This document shows, piece after piece, positions 25,167 through 34,949 of a stretch of 64,000 nucleotides of DNA; position 1 is the stretch's first letter, and each line of letters starts with the position of its first letter. The translations under genes were made by a program, and so were the position numbers. The stretch is from Arcobacter venerupis (GTDB taxonomy: Bacteria > Campylobacterota > Campylobacteria > Campylobacterales > Arcobacteraceae). The notes below the pieces were generated by a model that was not told the DNA's origin, did no database searches, and saw only the letters and a program-made list of their open reading frames with translations. The DNA lies in NCBI RefSeq assembly GCF_013201665.1, contig NZ_CP053840.1, positions 2,852,001 to 2,916,000 on the forward strand, given 5' to 3'.

Positions 25167-26855
25167 TTGAGAAGTGATGAAGTAAAAAAAGGGTTTGATA
25201 GAACACCACATAGATCATTATTAAGAGCTACTGGGCTTAAAGATGAAGATTTTGATAAACCATTTATTGGTGTTGCGAACTCTTTTATTGAGTTGATTCC
25301 TGGACACTTTTTCTTAGATAAAGTATCTGCCATAATAAAAGAAGAGATAAGAGCAAATGGTTGTGTTCCATTTGAATTTAATACTATTGGTGTTGATGAT
25401 GGAATTGCAATGGGACATGATGGGATGTTATTTTCACTTCCTTCAAGGGAATTAATTGCAAACTCTATTGAAACAGTAATGAATGCACATAAACTTGATG
25501 CAATGATCGCTATTCCTAACTGTGATAAAATTGTTCCTGGTATGATTATGGGAGCTTTAAGGGTTAATGTTCCAACTATTTTTGTTTCAGGTGGACCAAT
25601 GGAAAAAGGTTACACAAAAGATGGAACTCCAATTGACTTAGCAACTGCATTTGAAGCTGTTGGAAAACATGAAGCTGGACAAATGAGTGATGAAGAGTTA
25701 AAAGATATTGAATGTAATGCATGTCCAAGTGGTGGTTCATGTTCTGGAATGTTTACAGCAAACTCTATGAATACACTTATGGAAGCTATGGGAATTGCAC
25801 TTCCTGGAAATGGAACTATCTTAGCCCTAACACCTGAAAGAGAAGTTTTATATAGACAAGCTGCTAGAAGAATTTGTGAAATTGCATTAGATGCTCAAGC
25901 AAGAGAAAAATATAAATTAACAAATATTTTAAATGAAAATGCAGTTAGAAATGCTTTTGCTGTTGATATGGCAATGGGTGGAAGTTCAAACACTGTTTTA
26001 CACATGTTAGCAATTGCAAAAGAAGCGAAAGTTAATTTTAACCTTGAAGATATTAATAAAATTTCTAAAAGAGTTTCTCATATTGCAAAAATTTCTCCAT
26101 CTTTATCAACTGTTCACATGGAAGATATTAATAAAGCGGGTGGTGTAAATGCTGTTATGAAAGAGATGACAAAAAGAGGTGATGATATTTTAGCTGATAA
26201 CCTTACAATCTCAGGAGAAAGTGTATTAGAAAAAATCAAAGATTCTTACATCAAAGATACAAATATTATTCACACTATTGATAATCCATATTCACAAGTT
26301 GGTGGATTAGCGATTCTTTACGGAAATCTTGCAGAGCAAGGTGCTGTTATTAAAACTGCTGGAATTACAGGTTCAAGAGTATTTACTGGAACTGCTGTTT
26401 GTTTTGATGGACAACCTGAAGCTGTTAAAGGAATCATAAGTGGTAAAGTAAAAGCTGGTGATGTTGTAGTTATTAGATACGAAGGTCCAAAAGGTGGTCC
26501 TGGAATGCAAGAGATGCTTGCTCCTACTTCATTAATCATGGGAATGGGACTTGGAGATAAAGTGGCACTTATAACTGATGGAAGATTCTCAGGTGCAACA
26601 AGAGGAGCTTCAATTGGTCACGTTTCTCCAGAAGCTGCTGAGGGTGGAATGATTGGATTATTAAAAGATGGTGATGAAATTCATATTGATGTTGACCAAT
26701 ATATTTTATCTGTAAATTTAACTGATGAAGAAATAGCAAGTAGAAAAGCTAACTTTGTTCCTCTTAAAAAACCTCTTAACTCTTCTTGGTTAGGACAATA
26801 TAGAGCACTTGTTACAAATGCAAGTAGCGGAGCTGTTTTAAAAACTGATTTATAA
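25167..26855 (+). CDS. ilvD: Dihydroxy-acid dehydratase
   Basis: 562 residues, the normal length. IlvD dehydrates 2,3-dihydroxy acids to 2-keto acids in valine, isoleucine and pantothenate synthesis. The iron-sulfur cysteines lie in PNCDK and [20 protein letters not shown]. The GRFSGATRG and [11 protein letters not shown] signatures are also present. The start is a TTG with AAAGGA before it; the ATG alternatives are too far inside. Single chromosomal gene next to the tRNA cluster. Confidence 0.97.
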   Translation: MRSDEVKKGFDRTPHRSLLRATGLKDEDFDKPFIGVANSFIELIPGHFFLDKVSAIIKEEIRANGCVPFEFNTIGVDDGIAMGHDGMLFSLPSRELIANSIETVMNAHKLDAMIAIPNCDKIVPGMIMGALRVNVPTIFVSGGPMEKGYTKDGTPIDLATAFEAVGKHEAGQMSDEELKDIECNACPSGGSCSGMFTANSMNTLMEAMGIALPGNGTILALTPEREVLYRQAARRICEIALDAQAREKYKLTNILNENAVRNAFAVDMAMGGSSNTVLHMLAIAKEAKVNFNLEDINKISKRVSHIAKISPSLSTVHMEDINKAGGVNAVMKEMTKRGDDILADNLTISGESVLEKIKDSYIKDTNIIHTIDNPYSQVGGLAILYGNLAEQGAVIKTAGITGSRVFTGTAVCFDGQPEAVKGIISGKVKAGDVVVIRYEGPKGGPGMQEMLAPTSLIMGMGLGDKVALITDGRFSGATRGASIGHVSPEAAEGGMIGLLKDGDEIHIDVDQYILSVNLTDEEIASRKANFVPLKKPLNSSWLGQYRALVTNASSGAVLKTDL

Positions 26856-26888
26856 TAAAGGCTAACTAAGGTAATTGCCTTAGTTAGG

Positions 26889-26908
26889 GCATTAACCAAG
26901 CATTAACC
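26889..26908 (+). promoter_or_regulatory. 11-bp-spaced direct repeat upstream of htrA
   Basis: GCATTAACC occurs at 26889-26897 and again at 26900-26908, one helical turn apart, just above the promoter (TATACT at 26933-26938). OmpR-type regulators bind such tandem sites. The regulator encoded in the same operon is the obvious candidate. Inferred from layout. Confidence 0.5.
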
Positions 26909-26977
26909 TTTGATTGAAAAATAGTTTACACTTATACTCCATAATGTCACTATAAAAAATAAAAAGAGGATATACAA

Positions 26978-28414
26978 GTGAAGAAAAAACTTCTAATCAT
27001 TTCAACATTAATTGCAACTCAATTGTTCGCAAAAACAATTGACTTTGAAATAATGGACTCAAATCCTACAAGAACATCTCCAAATTCAACAAATGAAATT
27101 TTATCTTTTAATAATAGTATTAAAAATTCTGTTCATTCAATTGTTAATATTTCTGCAAAAAGACATGTGAATGACAGTATAGATAATCTTCCTTTGCAAA
27201 TGTTTAATGATCCATTTTTCAAAAGATTTTTCGGTGATCAATTTGGGAACCAATTTAAACAAAATAGAATTCAAAGATCTTTAGGTTCAGGTGTAGTAAT
27301 CTCAAAAGATGGCTACATTGTAACTAATAATCATGTTATTGAAAATGCAGAAGAAATTACTGTAACTATTGGCGATGAAACAACAGAATATAATGGAAAA
27401 CTTGTTGGTCGTGATGCTGATAGTGATATAGCTGTTATAAAAATCGACTCGAAAACACCTCTTTTACCTATAAAAATTGCAGATTCTAACTCTTTATTAG
27501 TTGGGGATGTTATTTTTGCTATAGGGAATCCCTTTGGAATAGGAAGTACTGTTACTCAAGGTATTATTTCAGCTTTAAATAAAAATAAAGTAGGAATAAA
27601 CAGATACGAAAATTATATTCAAACGGATGCTTCTATAAATCCTGGAAATTCTGGTGGTGCTTTAGTTGATTCAAGAGGTGCATTAATTGGTATAAATACT
27701 GCCATTATCACAAAAAGTGGTGGAAATAATGGAATTGGTTTTGCCATTCCAGTTGCTATGGTAAAAGATGTTGTTGAAAAATTAGTTGCTGATGGTAAAG
27801 TAACAAGAGGTTATTTAGGTGTTGCAATTGCTGATTTAGATAATGACTCTTTAAAAGTTTACAAACGACAAGAAGGTGCATTAGTTTTAGATATTTCAGC
27901 AGATACTCCAGCTGCTAAAGGTGGATTAAAAAGAGGTGACTTAATTTATGCAATAAATGGTAGATTAGTTAAAGATAAAACTTCTTTACAAAATACAATT
28001 GCATCTTTTAAGCCAGATGAAAAAGTAAAAATCCAAGCAGAAAGAGATGGAAAAGATATTGATTTAAATATTGTTTTAGGTGATAGAACAACATCATTAG
28101 ATGCAACTACTCCAACAGCACAAGTAAATAATAATATTTTTCTTGGAGGATTAAAATTAAGTATAATTGATGCTGAAACTCAAAAACAATTTAGATTATC
28201 AGCTGACACAAGTGGAATATTAATTACAGATGTTGAAGTAAAATCTAAAGCTGAAAAAGCAGGTTTTCAAGCAGGAGATATTATTGTTCAAATAGAAGAT
28301 ATTGAGATAAAAAACTTTGCAAATGTTGAATCAGCATTGAAGAAATATCCAAATAAATACAAAAGAGTGTATATAAATAGATATGGCCAAACTATTTTAT
28401 TTATCATTCAATAA
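26978..28414 (+). CDS. htrA: HtrA/DegP-type periplasmic serine protease
   Basis: 478 residues. Signal peptide MKKKLLIISTLIATQLFA. Trypsin-like domain with His119 (TNNHVI), Asp150 (DADSDIAVIKI) and Ser225 (NPGNSGGAL), then two PDZ domains (about 275-375 and 385-475). The protein degrades or chaperones misfolded periplasmic proteins. The start is GTG with AGAGGA before it. It heads a unit with a response regulator and kinase, the arrangement known for C. jejuni htrA-cprR-cprS, so envelope-stress regulation is likely. Confidence 0.95.
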   Translation: MKKKLLIISTLIATQLFAKTIDFEIMDSNPTRTSPNSTNEILSFNNSIKNSVHSIVNISAKRHVNDSIDNLPLQMFNDPFFKRFFGDQFGNQFKQNRIQRSLGSGVVISKDGYIVTNNHVIENAEEITVTIGDETTEYNGKLVGRDADSDIAVIKIDSKTPLLPIKIADSNSLLVGDVIFAIGNPFGIGSTVTQGIISALNKNKVGINRYENYIQTDASINPGNSGGALVDSRGALIGINTAIITKSGGNNGIGFAIPVAMVKDVVEKLVADGKVTRGYLGVAIADLDNDSLKVYKRQEGALVLDISADTPAAKGGLKRGDLIYAINGRLVKDKTSLQNTIASFKPDEKVKIQAERDGKDIDLNIVLGDRTTSLDATTPTAQVNNNIFLGGLKLSIIDAETQKQFRLSADTSGILITDVEVKSKAEKAGFQAGDIIVQIEDIEIKNFANVESALKKYPNKYKRVYINRYGQTILFIIQ

Positions 28415-28426
28415 AAAGGATAACAA

Positions 28427-29104
28427 ATTATTAAAGTACTAATGATAGAAGATGATATTGAACTAGCTCAAATCATCACCGATTACCTAAAATCGTTTGA
28501 CATAGAAGTTACGAACACTGATAGTCCATATAATGGACTATCAATGCTTAGTGTACATAAGGATTATCAACTTATTATATTAGATTTAACTCTTCCTGAA
28601 ATTGATGGACTAGAATTAATCCCAAAAATTAGAGAAAAATCTGATATTCCAATTATTATTAGCTCAGCTCGTGATGACATTTTGGATAAAGTTATGGGAT
28701 TAGAACGAGGCGCTGATGATTATCTTCCAAAACCTTATAACCCAAGAGAACTTCAAGCTAGAATTAAAACTATTCTAAAAAGAGTTGATACAAACAATGA
28801 GCCTAAAAAGCCTGAACATAATTCACTTTTTGAAGTGAGAGAAGATGATATGCAAATATTATTTCAAAATACAGCATTAACATTAACACTCGCAGAATAT
28901 GATATTTTGAAATTATTAGTTCAAAGAAATCATGGAGTTGTTGCAAGGGAAGATTTTATTTATGCTAGTGATAATATTGAAGATGATTCATCTTTAAAAA
29001 ATATTGATGTAATAATTTCAAGAATTAGAACAAAATTAGCAAAAATCGATGAAAACAACTCTCATATAAAATCAGTAAGAGGTATTGGATATCAGTTAAT
29101 ATGA
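28427..29104 (+). CDS. cprR: OmpR-family response regulator, CprR-like, apparent ATT start
   Basis: Receiver domain (1-115; acidic pair EDD, phospho-acceptor in LIILDLTLPEIDG, Lys in LPKPYNPREL) and winged-helix DNA-binding domain (about 130-225; SLKNIDVIISRIRTKL, VRGIGYQLI). The first ATG (28442) would give MIEDD and lose the beta-1 strand. In frame upstream the codons read ATT ATT AAA GTA CTA ATG, with AAGGA six bases before the first ATT and a stop at 28421, so initiation at ATT gives IKVLMIEDD, the normal receiver start. It follows htrA by 12 bases and overlaps the kinase gene by four. Confidence 0.85.
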   Translation: MIKVLMIEDDIELAQIITDYLKSFDIEVTNTDSPYNGLSMLSVHKDYQLIILDLTLPEIDGLELIPKIREKSDIPIIISSARDDILDKVMGLERGADDYLPKPYNPRELQARIKTILKRVDTNNEPKKPEHNSLFEVREDDMQILFQNTALTLTLAEYDILKLLVQRNHGVVAREDFIYASDNIEDDSSLKNIDVIISRIRTKLAKIDENNSHIKSVRGIGYQLI

Positions 29105-30381
29105 TAAAAAATATCTCTATTTCTACTTTTGTAAATATTATATTTTCATTAGCTTTTCTCTCTATTTTTATAACATTTGCAATGTTTCTAAATTATGACC
29201 AACAAAAGCACGAAGTATCTTTGCAAAATAGATATGAGTTAATCGCTGAAAACTTTTTAAGTACTTTCCAAAATCAACCAACTGCTGAATCCCTTATAAC
29301 TCTTTTTAAAAAATTTAAAGTAAAACCCATTGAAGAAAGAGAACGAAAATTAGAGATTATAAAAAATGCTCAAGAGCTAACAATAACACAGAATTATTTA
29401 GGAACTTATAGAGTTTATAAATATGATGATAACTATTTCATTTACGTGCAACAACATGGCTATAATCTGATGCTAAAAGATGCCGATGCTCATAATTATA
29501 GTATTGCTTTTATAATTGCTGGATTTATAATATCAATTTTAACTTTTTTGATTTTATATGAAATTTTAAAAAGAAAATTAAAACCTCTTAAACTTTTAAA
29601 TAAACAACTCATTGAGTTTTCAAATGGAAATAAAGATATTAAACTAAACTACACAAGTAGTGATGAAGTAGGAACTATTGCAAAAAGCTTTAATGAAGCT
29701 ATAAGTATCATAAATAATCAATCAAAATCAAAAGATTTATTTATGAGAAATATGATGCATGAGTTAAAAACTCCAATAACAAAAGCAATGTTTATAGCTG
29801 AAACACTAGAGAGTGAAAAAACACGAGAAACTCTTCAAAGAGCTTTTAAAAGAATGGATGATATTATAAAAGAGTTAGCAACGGTAGAAAAACTAACATC
29901 AAAAAATACAATGATTTATAAAGAGAAAAAGTCTTTTTCAAGCATATTTAATAGAACTGTGGAAATTATGATGGTAAATCATGACCATATAGTTGTTGAA
30001 TTTACTGATTTTGATTTTGATGTTGATAACTCTATGATGCCAATTGCTTTAAAAAATCTTATTGATAATGCAGTAAAATTTTCTCCTAATAAAAAAGCTA
30101 TCATAAAAGCGAATGAAGAAAAAATTGAAATAATCTCTTTAGGTGAACAACTAAAACATGAACTTTCATATTACACAGAAGCTTTCTCTCAAGAAGAAAA
30201 AAGAAGTGATGGTTTCGGATTGGGACTTTATATTGTAAAAACAATTGTAAATTTACATGGATTTAAACTTGAATATAAATATGAGAGTGGAAGAAATTAT
30301 TTTATCATCAATATGAAAAGCTCAACTAAAAGTATAAAAGAATCTAAAGAGAATTTAATTACAACAAAAGCGCTCAATTAA
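29101..30381 (+). CDS. cprS: Sensor histidine kinase, CprS-like
   Basis: 426 residues: two transmembrane helices (about 8-28 and 137-158) around a periplasmic sensor, HAMP, HisKA box MMHELKTPITKAM, N box LKNLIDNAVKFSPN and G box DGFGLGLYIVK. It overlaps the regulator as ATGA. By synteny it is the partner of the CprR-like regulator and probably senses envelope conditions. An intrinsic terminator overlaps its stop. Confidence 0.88.
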   Translation: MIKNISISTFVNIIFSLAFLSIFITFAMFLNYDQQKHEVSLQNRYELIAENFLSTFQNQPTAESLITLFKKFKVKPIEERERKLEIIKNAQELTITQNYLGTYRVYKYDDNYFIYVQQHGYNLMLKDADAHNYSIAFIIAGFIISILTFLILYEILKRKLKPLKLLNKQLIEFSNGNKDIKLNYTSSDEVGTIAKSFNEAISIINNQSKSKDLFMRNMMHELKTPITKAMFIAETLESEKTRETLQRAFKRMDDIIKELATVEKLTSKNTMIYKEKKSFSSIFNRTVEIMMVNHDHIVVEFTDFDFDVDNSMMPIALKNLIDNAVKFSPNKKAIIKANEEKIEIISLGEQLKHELSYYTEAFSQEEKRSDGFGLGLYIVKTIVNLHGFKLEYKYESGRNYFIINMKSSTKSIKESKENLITTKALN

Positions 30382-30398
30382 ATTGAGCGCTTTTTTTT
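30367..30398. terminator. Intrinsic terminator of htrA-cprRS
   Basis: AGCGCTCAA pairs with TTGAGCGCT, followed by T8. The TAA stop of the kinase lies inside the loop. Confidence 0.9.
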
Positions 30399-30399
30399 C

Positions 30400-30834
30400 T
30401 TAAGACTCTTTAGGTCTTACATCTTTCATAACTTCAAACCAATTTCTATTAAAATTCTTTTTAATATATTTAGCCCTATGGGGCACGATACAGCCTGAAC
30501 AATTTTGGTGAATATAATCTTCACCAATATATTGACTTCCATCACGTGATTTGATATTACAAACAGAAAAAAGAGTTTTTCCATCAGGTGTTTTTTCAAA
30601 TCCTTCCATTTTAAATCTGAAATTTGGACAAGCACATAAATAACAGTTCAAATCTTCCATATCATGGCATTTTTTATTGTCTTTATATAATGGGCAAAAA
30701 TCTGGCTCATTTTTTACCATATTCTCAAATTTAAAATATTCTATTACCTCATCAACTGATTTGTCAGTTAATTTTTTCATTACATTTGCATGAAGATTAC
30801 CCTGTTGGATAAACCACTCTTCATAAGTCATCAT
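30400..30834 (-). CDS. Cysteine-rich metal-binding protein, cobalamin-linked
   Basis: 144 residues with ten cysteines, including CPLYKDNKKC, CYLCACPNFRF, FSVCNIKSRDG and HQNCSGCIVPH. This resembles the 'cysteine-rich small domain' (PF04071-like), a probable metal or Fe-S binding domain often beside cobalamin genes; the match is from memory. The ATG overlaps the cbiB stop by four bases. Cytoplasmic; role unknown. Confidence 0.65.
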   Translation of the reverse strand: MMTYEEWFIQQGNLHANVMKKLTDKSVDEVIEYFKFENMVKNEPDFCPLYKDNKKCHDMEDLNCYLCACPNFRFKMEGFEKTPDGKTLFSVCNIKSRDGSQYIGEDYIHQNCSGCIVPHRAKYIKKNFNRNWFEVMKDVRPKES

Positions 30835-31718
30835 AAAACTCCTAAAATTAATACAATTATTATAAAAATATCTAAGGCGTATTTAAAACTTACAGCTTTT
30901 AAAACATCACTATTTTCGATATTTTCTTTTCCATCTCCAAAAAAAGGTTTATTTTTTATTTTTCCAAAATATGAAGTAGGACCGCCAAGTTTAACATTTA
31001 AAGCCAATGCAAAAGCTGATATTGGAAGTCCTGCATTAAAACTTTCATGTTTTTTTCCATATTTATAAAACTCTAAAAATGCCTTTTTAGAAAAAAATAG
31101 AAGTGATATTATTAAAGCTGTAATTCGTGAGGGAATATAATTTGCCACATCATCAAGTCGGGCACTAAACTTTCCAAACTTCTCATACTTATCATTTCTA
31201 TATCCAACCATAGAATCAAGAGTGTTAATCGCTTTATATAAATAAGCTCCAACAAGGCCAAAACATAAAAGATAAAAAAGTGGGGCAATTACTCCATCAC
31301 TTAGATTTTCTGCATAGGTTTCAATACTAGCTTTGTTTATATCACTATTTGAAAGAGTCGAAGTATCACGACTAACTAACATAGAGATTTTATATCTTTT
31401 GTCTTCAATGTTCTCATTTGATATTACATCTTTTACAGCATCATAAAGCATTTTTGAAGATAGTGTAAAAGAAGCCAATAATCCTTGAATAAAAACATTA
31501 TCAATCAAGGCAAAAATAGAGACAATAATATAAACCACAAAAAGCAAAGAAAGAGTTAAAAAAAATCCTCTAAGAATTGAGTCTTTATAAAACCTCTTTT
31601 CAAACCAAGAGATATAATCTCCCATAAAAATTATTGGATGTTTAAAATATTTGAATTTTTGGAATTCAGAAAAAATCATATCTATAATATATGCTATCAA
31701 AGCTACTTCAAAAAACAT
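30831..31718 (-). CDS. cbiB: Adenosylcobinamide-phosphate synthase
   Basis: 295 residues with four or five transmembrane helices. The family blocks IETYAENLSDGVIAPLFY and EKFGKFSARLDDVANYIPSR are clear. CbiB (also called CobD in other systems) attaches aminopropanol phosphate to adenosylcobyric acid in the inner membrane. The product of cobQ, 3 kb away, is its substrate. First gene of a two-gene unit with the cysteine-rich protein. Confidence 0.93.
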   Translation of the reverse strand: MFFEVALIAYIIDMIFSEFQKFKYFKHPIIFMGDYISWFEKRFYKDSILRGFFLTLSLLFVVYIIVSIFALIDNVFIQGLLASFTLSSKMLYDAVKDVISNENIEDKRYKISMLVSRDTSTLSNSDINKASIETYAENLSDGVIAPLFYLLCFGLVGAYLYKAINTLDSMVGYRNDKYEKFGKFSARLDDVANYIPSRITALIISLLFFSKKAFLEFYKYGKKHESFNAGLPISAFALALNVKLGGPTSYFGKIKNKPFFGDGKENIENSDVLKAVSFKYALDIFIIIVLILGVL

Positions 31719-31758
31719 GAACTGACAATTTCCCTATCTTTAAATTTTTAATTAGTGA

Positions 31759-31764
31759 TATAAT
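31759..31764 (+). promoter_or_regulatory. Probable -10 element, SDR gene
   Basis: TATAAT preceded by GTGA, about 45 bases before the start codon of the next gene, which also has a good AAGGAG site. Confidence 0.45.
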
Positions 31765-31808
31765 TAATTTAACGCAATAGTAACATTAGTTTATTAAAAG
31801 GAGTCAAA

Positions 31809-33230
31809 ATGAAAGTTCTACTTACAGGTTCTACTGGATATATTGGAAGAAGACTGAAAAAAAGATTAATAGAAGATAAAAATATAGATTTAAGACTCTT
31901 AGTTAGAAATAAAAGCAGTTTATCAAATGAAGTAAAAGACAATTTAGAGATAGTTCAAGGTGACACTTTTGATTTAGAATCACTTAAAATTGCCCTAAAA
32001 GATGTGGATGTAGCCTATTATTTAATTCACTCTTTAAACAAAGATAATTACAGAGATTTGGATAAATTATCTGCTCAAAACTTTTTAGAAGCTGCTGCTT
32101 TTTGTAAAGTAAAAAGAGTTATATATCTGGGTGGATTGGGTGTAAAAAATAGTGATACAAGTGAACATCTTTTAAGTCGTATAGAAACGGGAGAAATTTT
32201 AAGTTCAAATAAAAATGTTCAAACTATTTGGATTCGAGCAGGAGTTATAATTGGTTCAGGAAGTTCAAGTTTTGAAATTATTAGAAATATAACAGAAAAA
32301 CTTCCAATAATGACAACTCCAAAATGGGTAACTACAAAAGCACAACCAATTGCCGTTGAAGATGTTTTATCATATCTGCATAACTCAATATATTTAAAAG
32401 AAGAAGAAAATTTAATAGTAGATATTGGAAGTGAACAATTAAGTTATAAAAGCATGATGTTAAAAACAGCGAAAGTTTTAGGATTAAAAAGAATTATTAT
32501 TCCACTTCCTTTTATGTCTATAAACATTTCATCATATTGGTTAAACCTTTTTACTCCTGTTCCTTTTAGTGTGGCAAAAGCTTTGATTGAGGGACTAAAA
32601 TCAGAAGTTGTAATTCAAAATGACAATGCGAAAAAATATTTCCCCGAGATTACTCCAATTTCTTATGAAGATTCAGTATCAAATGCAATAAAAGAGATAG
32701 AAAACGACCAAGTAATAAGTAGATGGAATGACAACTCAAATAATATTTGGGAAAAAGATGCCCAAAATGAAATATCAAAAGCTGTTTTCATTGATAGAAA
32801 AGAGATTGATATTTCAAATCTCGATGCCTCAAAAGTTTATCAATCATTTATTGGAATTGGTGGAACAAATGGCTGGTTTGATTTTGATTTCTTATGGGAA
32901 ATAAGAGGAATAATTGACAAAATGATTGGTGGCGTTGGACTAAAACGAGGAAGAAGAAGCCAATGTGATTTAAGAATTAGTGATTGTTTAGATTTTTGGA
33001 AAGTTGTTGATTTAAAACAAAATGAAAGACTTTTATTATTTGCTCAAATGAAACTTCCAGGGATGGCTTGGCTTGAGTTTAAAATCAAAGATAATAAACT
33101 AATCCAATCAGCTTACTTTTATCCAAAAGGAGTTTTGGGAAGATTATATTGGTATATTTTAGTTCCCCTACACTATTTTGTATTTAATAACATGATAAAA
33201 AGTATAATCAAAAAGGCTAAAAGTCTATAA
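31809..33230 (+). CDS. NAD(P)-binding SDR protein with DUF2867 domain
   Basis: 473 residues. A Rossmann fold with the NAD(P) motif TGSTGYIGRRL at the N-terminus, an atypical-SDR core to about residue 290 (YYLIHSL, IYLGGLG, IWIRAGVIIGSGS), then a DUF2867 domain (about 330-470: GGVGLKRGRRSQCDLRISD, MAWLEFKI, GRLYWYILVPLHYFVFN). This is the YbjT-like architecture. It is probably a reductase acting on a membrane-related or small substrate, but none is known. Confidence 0.85.
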   Translation: MKVLLTGSTGYIGRRLKKRLIEDKNIDLRLLVRNKSSLSNEVKDNLEIVQGDTFDLESLKIALKDVDVAYYLIHSLNKDNYRDLDKLSAQNFLEAAAFCKVKRVIYLGGLGVKNSDTSEHLLSRIETGEILSSNKNVQTIWIRAGVIIGSGSSSFEIIRNITEKLPIMTTPKWVTTKAQPIAVEDVLSYLHNSIYLKEEENLIVDIGSEQLSYKSMMLKTAKVLGLKRIIIPLPFMSINISSYWLNLFTPVPFSVAKALIEGLKSEVVIQNDNAKKYFPEITPISYEDSVSNAIKEIENDQVISRWNDNSNNIWEKDAQNEISKAVFIDRKEIDISNLDASKVYQSFIGIGGTNGWFDFDFLWEIRGIIDKMIGGVGLKRGRRSQCDLRISDCLDFWKVVDLKQNERLLLFAQMKLPGMAWLEFKIKDNKLIQSAYFYPKGVLGRLYWYILVPLHYFVFNNMIKSIIKKAKSL

Positions 33231-33239
33231 AATATTTTA

Positions 33240-33491
33240 TTAATTCTTAAAAAAATTGCATATATCTACATCTAAGATTTTTGCAATTTTATATAAGTTT
33301 TCAATATTGTAATGTTTATTTTCTAATCCAGCTTCTATTTTCCCGATACTACTTACAGATTTATGTCCCATGCTTAAAGCTAATTCCATCTGAGAGATAT
33401 TTTTTTCTAATCTATGTTTCTTAACATTCAATGCAATTTTCCTGTAAAACTCATCAACTTCTGCCGTATCTATTTCCGAATATAGTTGCAT
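33240..33491 (-). CDS. XRE-family helix-turn-helix regulator
   Basis: 83 residues: a short N-terminal extension, then a lambda-repressor-like HTH (about 20-78: ISQMELALSMGHKSVSSIGK, then ENLYKIAKILDVDI). It faces the sensor kinase at 33594 across a gap with two related palindromes, which it may bind to control itself and the kinase. Confidence 0.88.
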   Translation of the reverse strand: MQLYSEIDTAEVDEFYRKIALNVKKHRLEKNISQMELALSMGHKSVSSIGKIEAGLENKHYNIENLYKIAKILDVDICNFFKN

Positions 33492-33493
33492 TT

Positions 33494-33563
33494 ATTCCCC
33501 ATAGTGAAAGTTTTATCTAAGAATATTACAGATAAAATAATTTTCCTATTCCCTATAGGGAAT
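33494..33563. promoter_or_regulatory. Two palindromic operator-like sites
   Basis: ATTCCCTATAGGGAAT (33548-33563) is a perfect 16-bp palindrome. ATTCCCCATAGTGAAA (33494-33509) is a degraded version 54 bases away, right at the regulator's start. Placement between divergent genes suggests binding by the XRE protein, with cooperative looping or dimer-dimer contact possible. Confidence 0.65.
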
Positions 33564-33593
33564 AAAAAAAATAAATTATTATTGGAGCTAAAT

Positions 33594-34949
33594 ATGGATG
33601 AAAGATCTATTCTAAATTTTATAAAATTTATTCCTTTCTACTATATATTCTCTTTTATAATGGCCTATATAGGATATTGTTTATATTTTAATGTTGAGTT
33701 CAAAAAAGACATCATAATAATCTTATTTTTTTTAATAATTACATTGTCAATTATTACTATGTATATCTCAAAAATAACAAAAATTAAATTCCAAAATTTT
33801 AAATTAAATTTATTAAATAATGAAAATAATAAATTAGAAAATATGAAAAATATTCTTGATGAACTTCCTATTATGATTATCTATAAAGATTTAAATGATT
33901 TTATACTAACAGTGAATAAAGAGGCCTTAACACAGCTCTCTATATCTTTAGAAAATATTATTAACAAACCAGCAAAAGAAATTTTTCCAATTAGTTTTCA
34001 AAAACAATATAATGACGATTTAGAAATAATTAAAACTAAAAAAGGTAAATTTAATCTTATTGAAAAATTAATTATAAATAATAAAGTATTAATGGTAAAA
34101 ACTTCAAGAGTTCCCATTTTTGATGAATATAACAATGTAAAAAATATCATAATATTTATGATTGACATAACAAAAAAGATAAAACTAGAAAATGAAGAAA
34201 TAAAAAAAAATAAACTTTTATATCAACAGAGTAAAATGGCTTCACTTGGTCAAATTATTGGAGATATAACTCATCAATGGAGACAAACTCTTTCCATTTT
34301 ATCTACTGCTTCAACAGGAATTAAACTCAAAAAAGAAATGGGAATATTAGAAGATTCAGAGCTAATATCTACAATGGATTTAATAAATAAATCTACTCAA
34401 AATTTATCTAATACAATTGATGATTTTAGGAATTTTCTAAATCCATCAAACAGCAAAACAAAAAAGTTTAATATTAAACAAACAGTTGAGCAAACTTTAA
34501 AAATTTTAAATGTTCAATTTCTTTCAAAAAATATTAGAATAATAAAAAATATAGATGATATTGAAATAGTTTCATTAGAAGATCAACTGATTTTAGTTTT
34601 TATTAATATCTTAAACAATGCAATAGATGCTTTAGCAAATCTTGATTCTTCAATAAAAAAACTCATTCTTATTAATTGTTATAAAAAGAATAATTATTTA
34701 ATAATTGAAATACAAGATAATGCAAATGGTATAGATGAATCAATAATTGATGAAATCTTTGAACTTTACTTTTCAACAAAAACTCTAACTCTTGATTCGG
34801 GAATTGGTTTATACATAACAATGATGTTAATAACAAATATCCTAAATGGAGAAATATATGCTAAAAATGAGAAATTCACATATGAAGAGACTGAATATTA
34901 CGGCGCAAAATTTACAATAATGCTACAAGAGAAGGCATTAAGCCTTTAA
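33594..34949 (+). CDS. Orphan PAS sensor histidine kinase
   Basis: 451 residues from an ATG preceded by GGAGCTAAAT; an in-frame ATG at 33486 would overlap the regulator. Two transmembrane helices (about 8-28, 38-58), a PAS domain (about 85-200), then a kinase with H box DITHQWRQTLSIL, N box NILNNAIDAL and G boxes DNANGIDE and DSGIGLYI. No response regulator adjoins it. The XRE gene opposite may set its expression. Its stop overlaps that of the converging cobQ gene. Confidence 0.87.
   Translation: MDERSILNFIKFIPFYYIFSFIMAYIGYCLYFNVEFKKDIIIILFFLIITLSIITMYISKITKIKFQNFKLNLLNNENNKLENMKNILDELPIMIIYKDLNDFILTVNKEALTQLSISLENIINKPAKEIFPISFQKQYNDDLEIIKTKKGKFNLIEKLIINNKVLMVKTSRVPIFDEYNNVKNIIIFMIDITKKIKLENEEIKKNKLLYQQSKMASLGQIIGDITHQWRQTLSILSTASTGIKLKKEMGILEDSELISTMDLINKSTQNLSNTIDDFRNFLNPSNSKTKKFNIKQTVEQTLKILNVQFLSKNIRIIKNIDDIEIVSLEDQLILVFINILNNAIDALANLDSSIKKLILINCYKKNNYLIIEIQDNANGIDESIIDEIFELYFSTKTLTLDSGIGLYITMMLITNILNGEIYAKNEKFTYEETEYYGAKFTIMLQEKALSL

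Noticed and set aside
26862-26887. Hairpin CTAACTAAGG/CCTTAGTTAG after ilvD as a terminator
   Set aside because: The stem is good but no U run follows, so I do not call it a terminator; it may only be secondary structure next to the htrA regulatory repeats.
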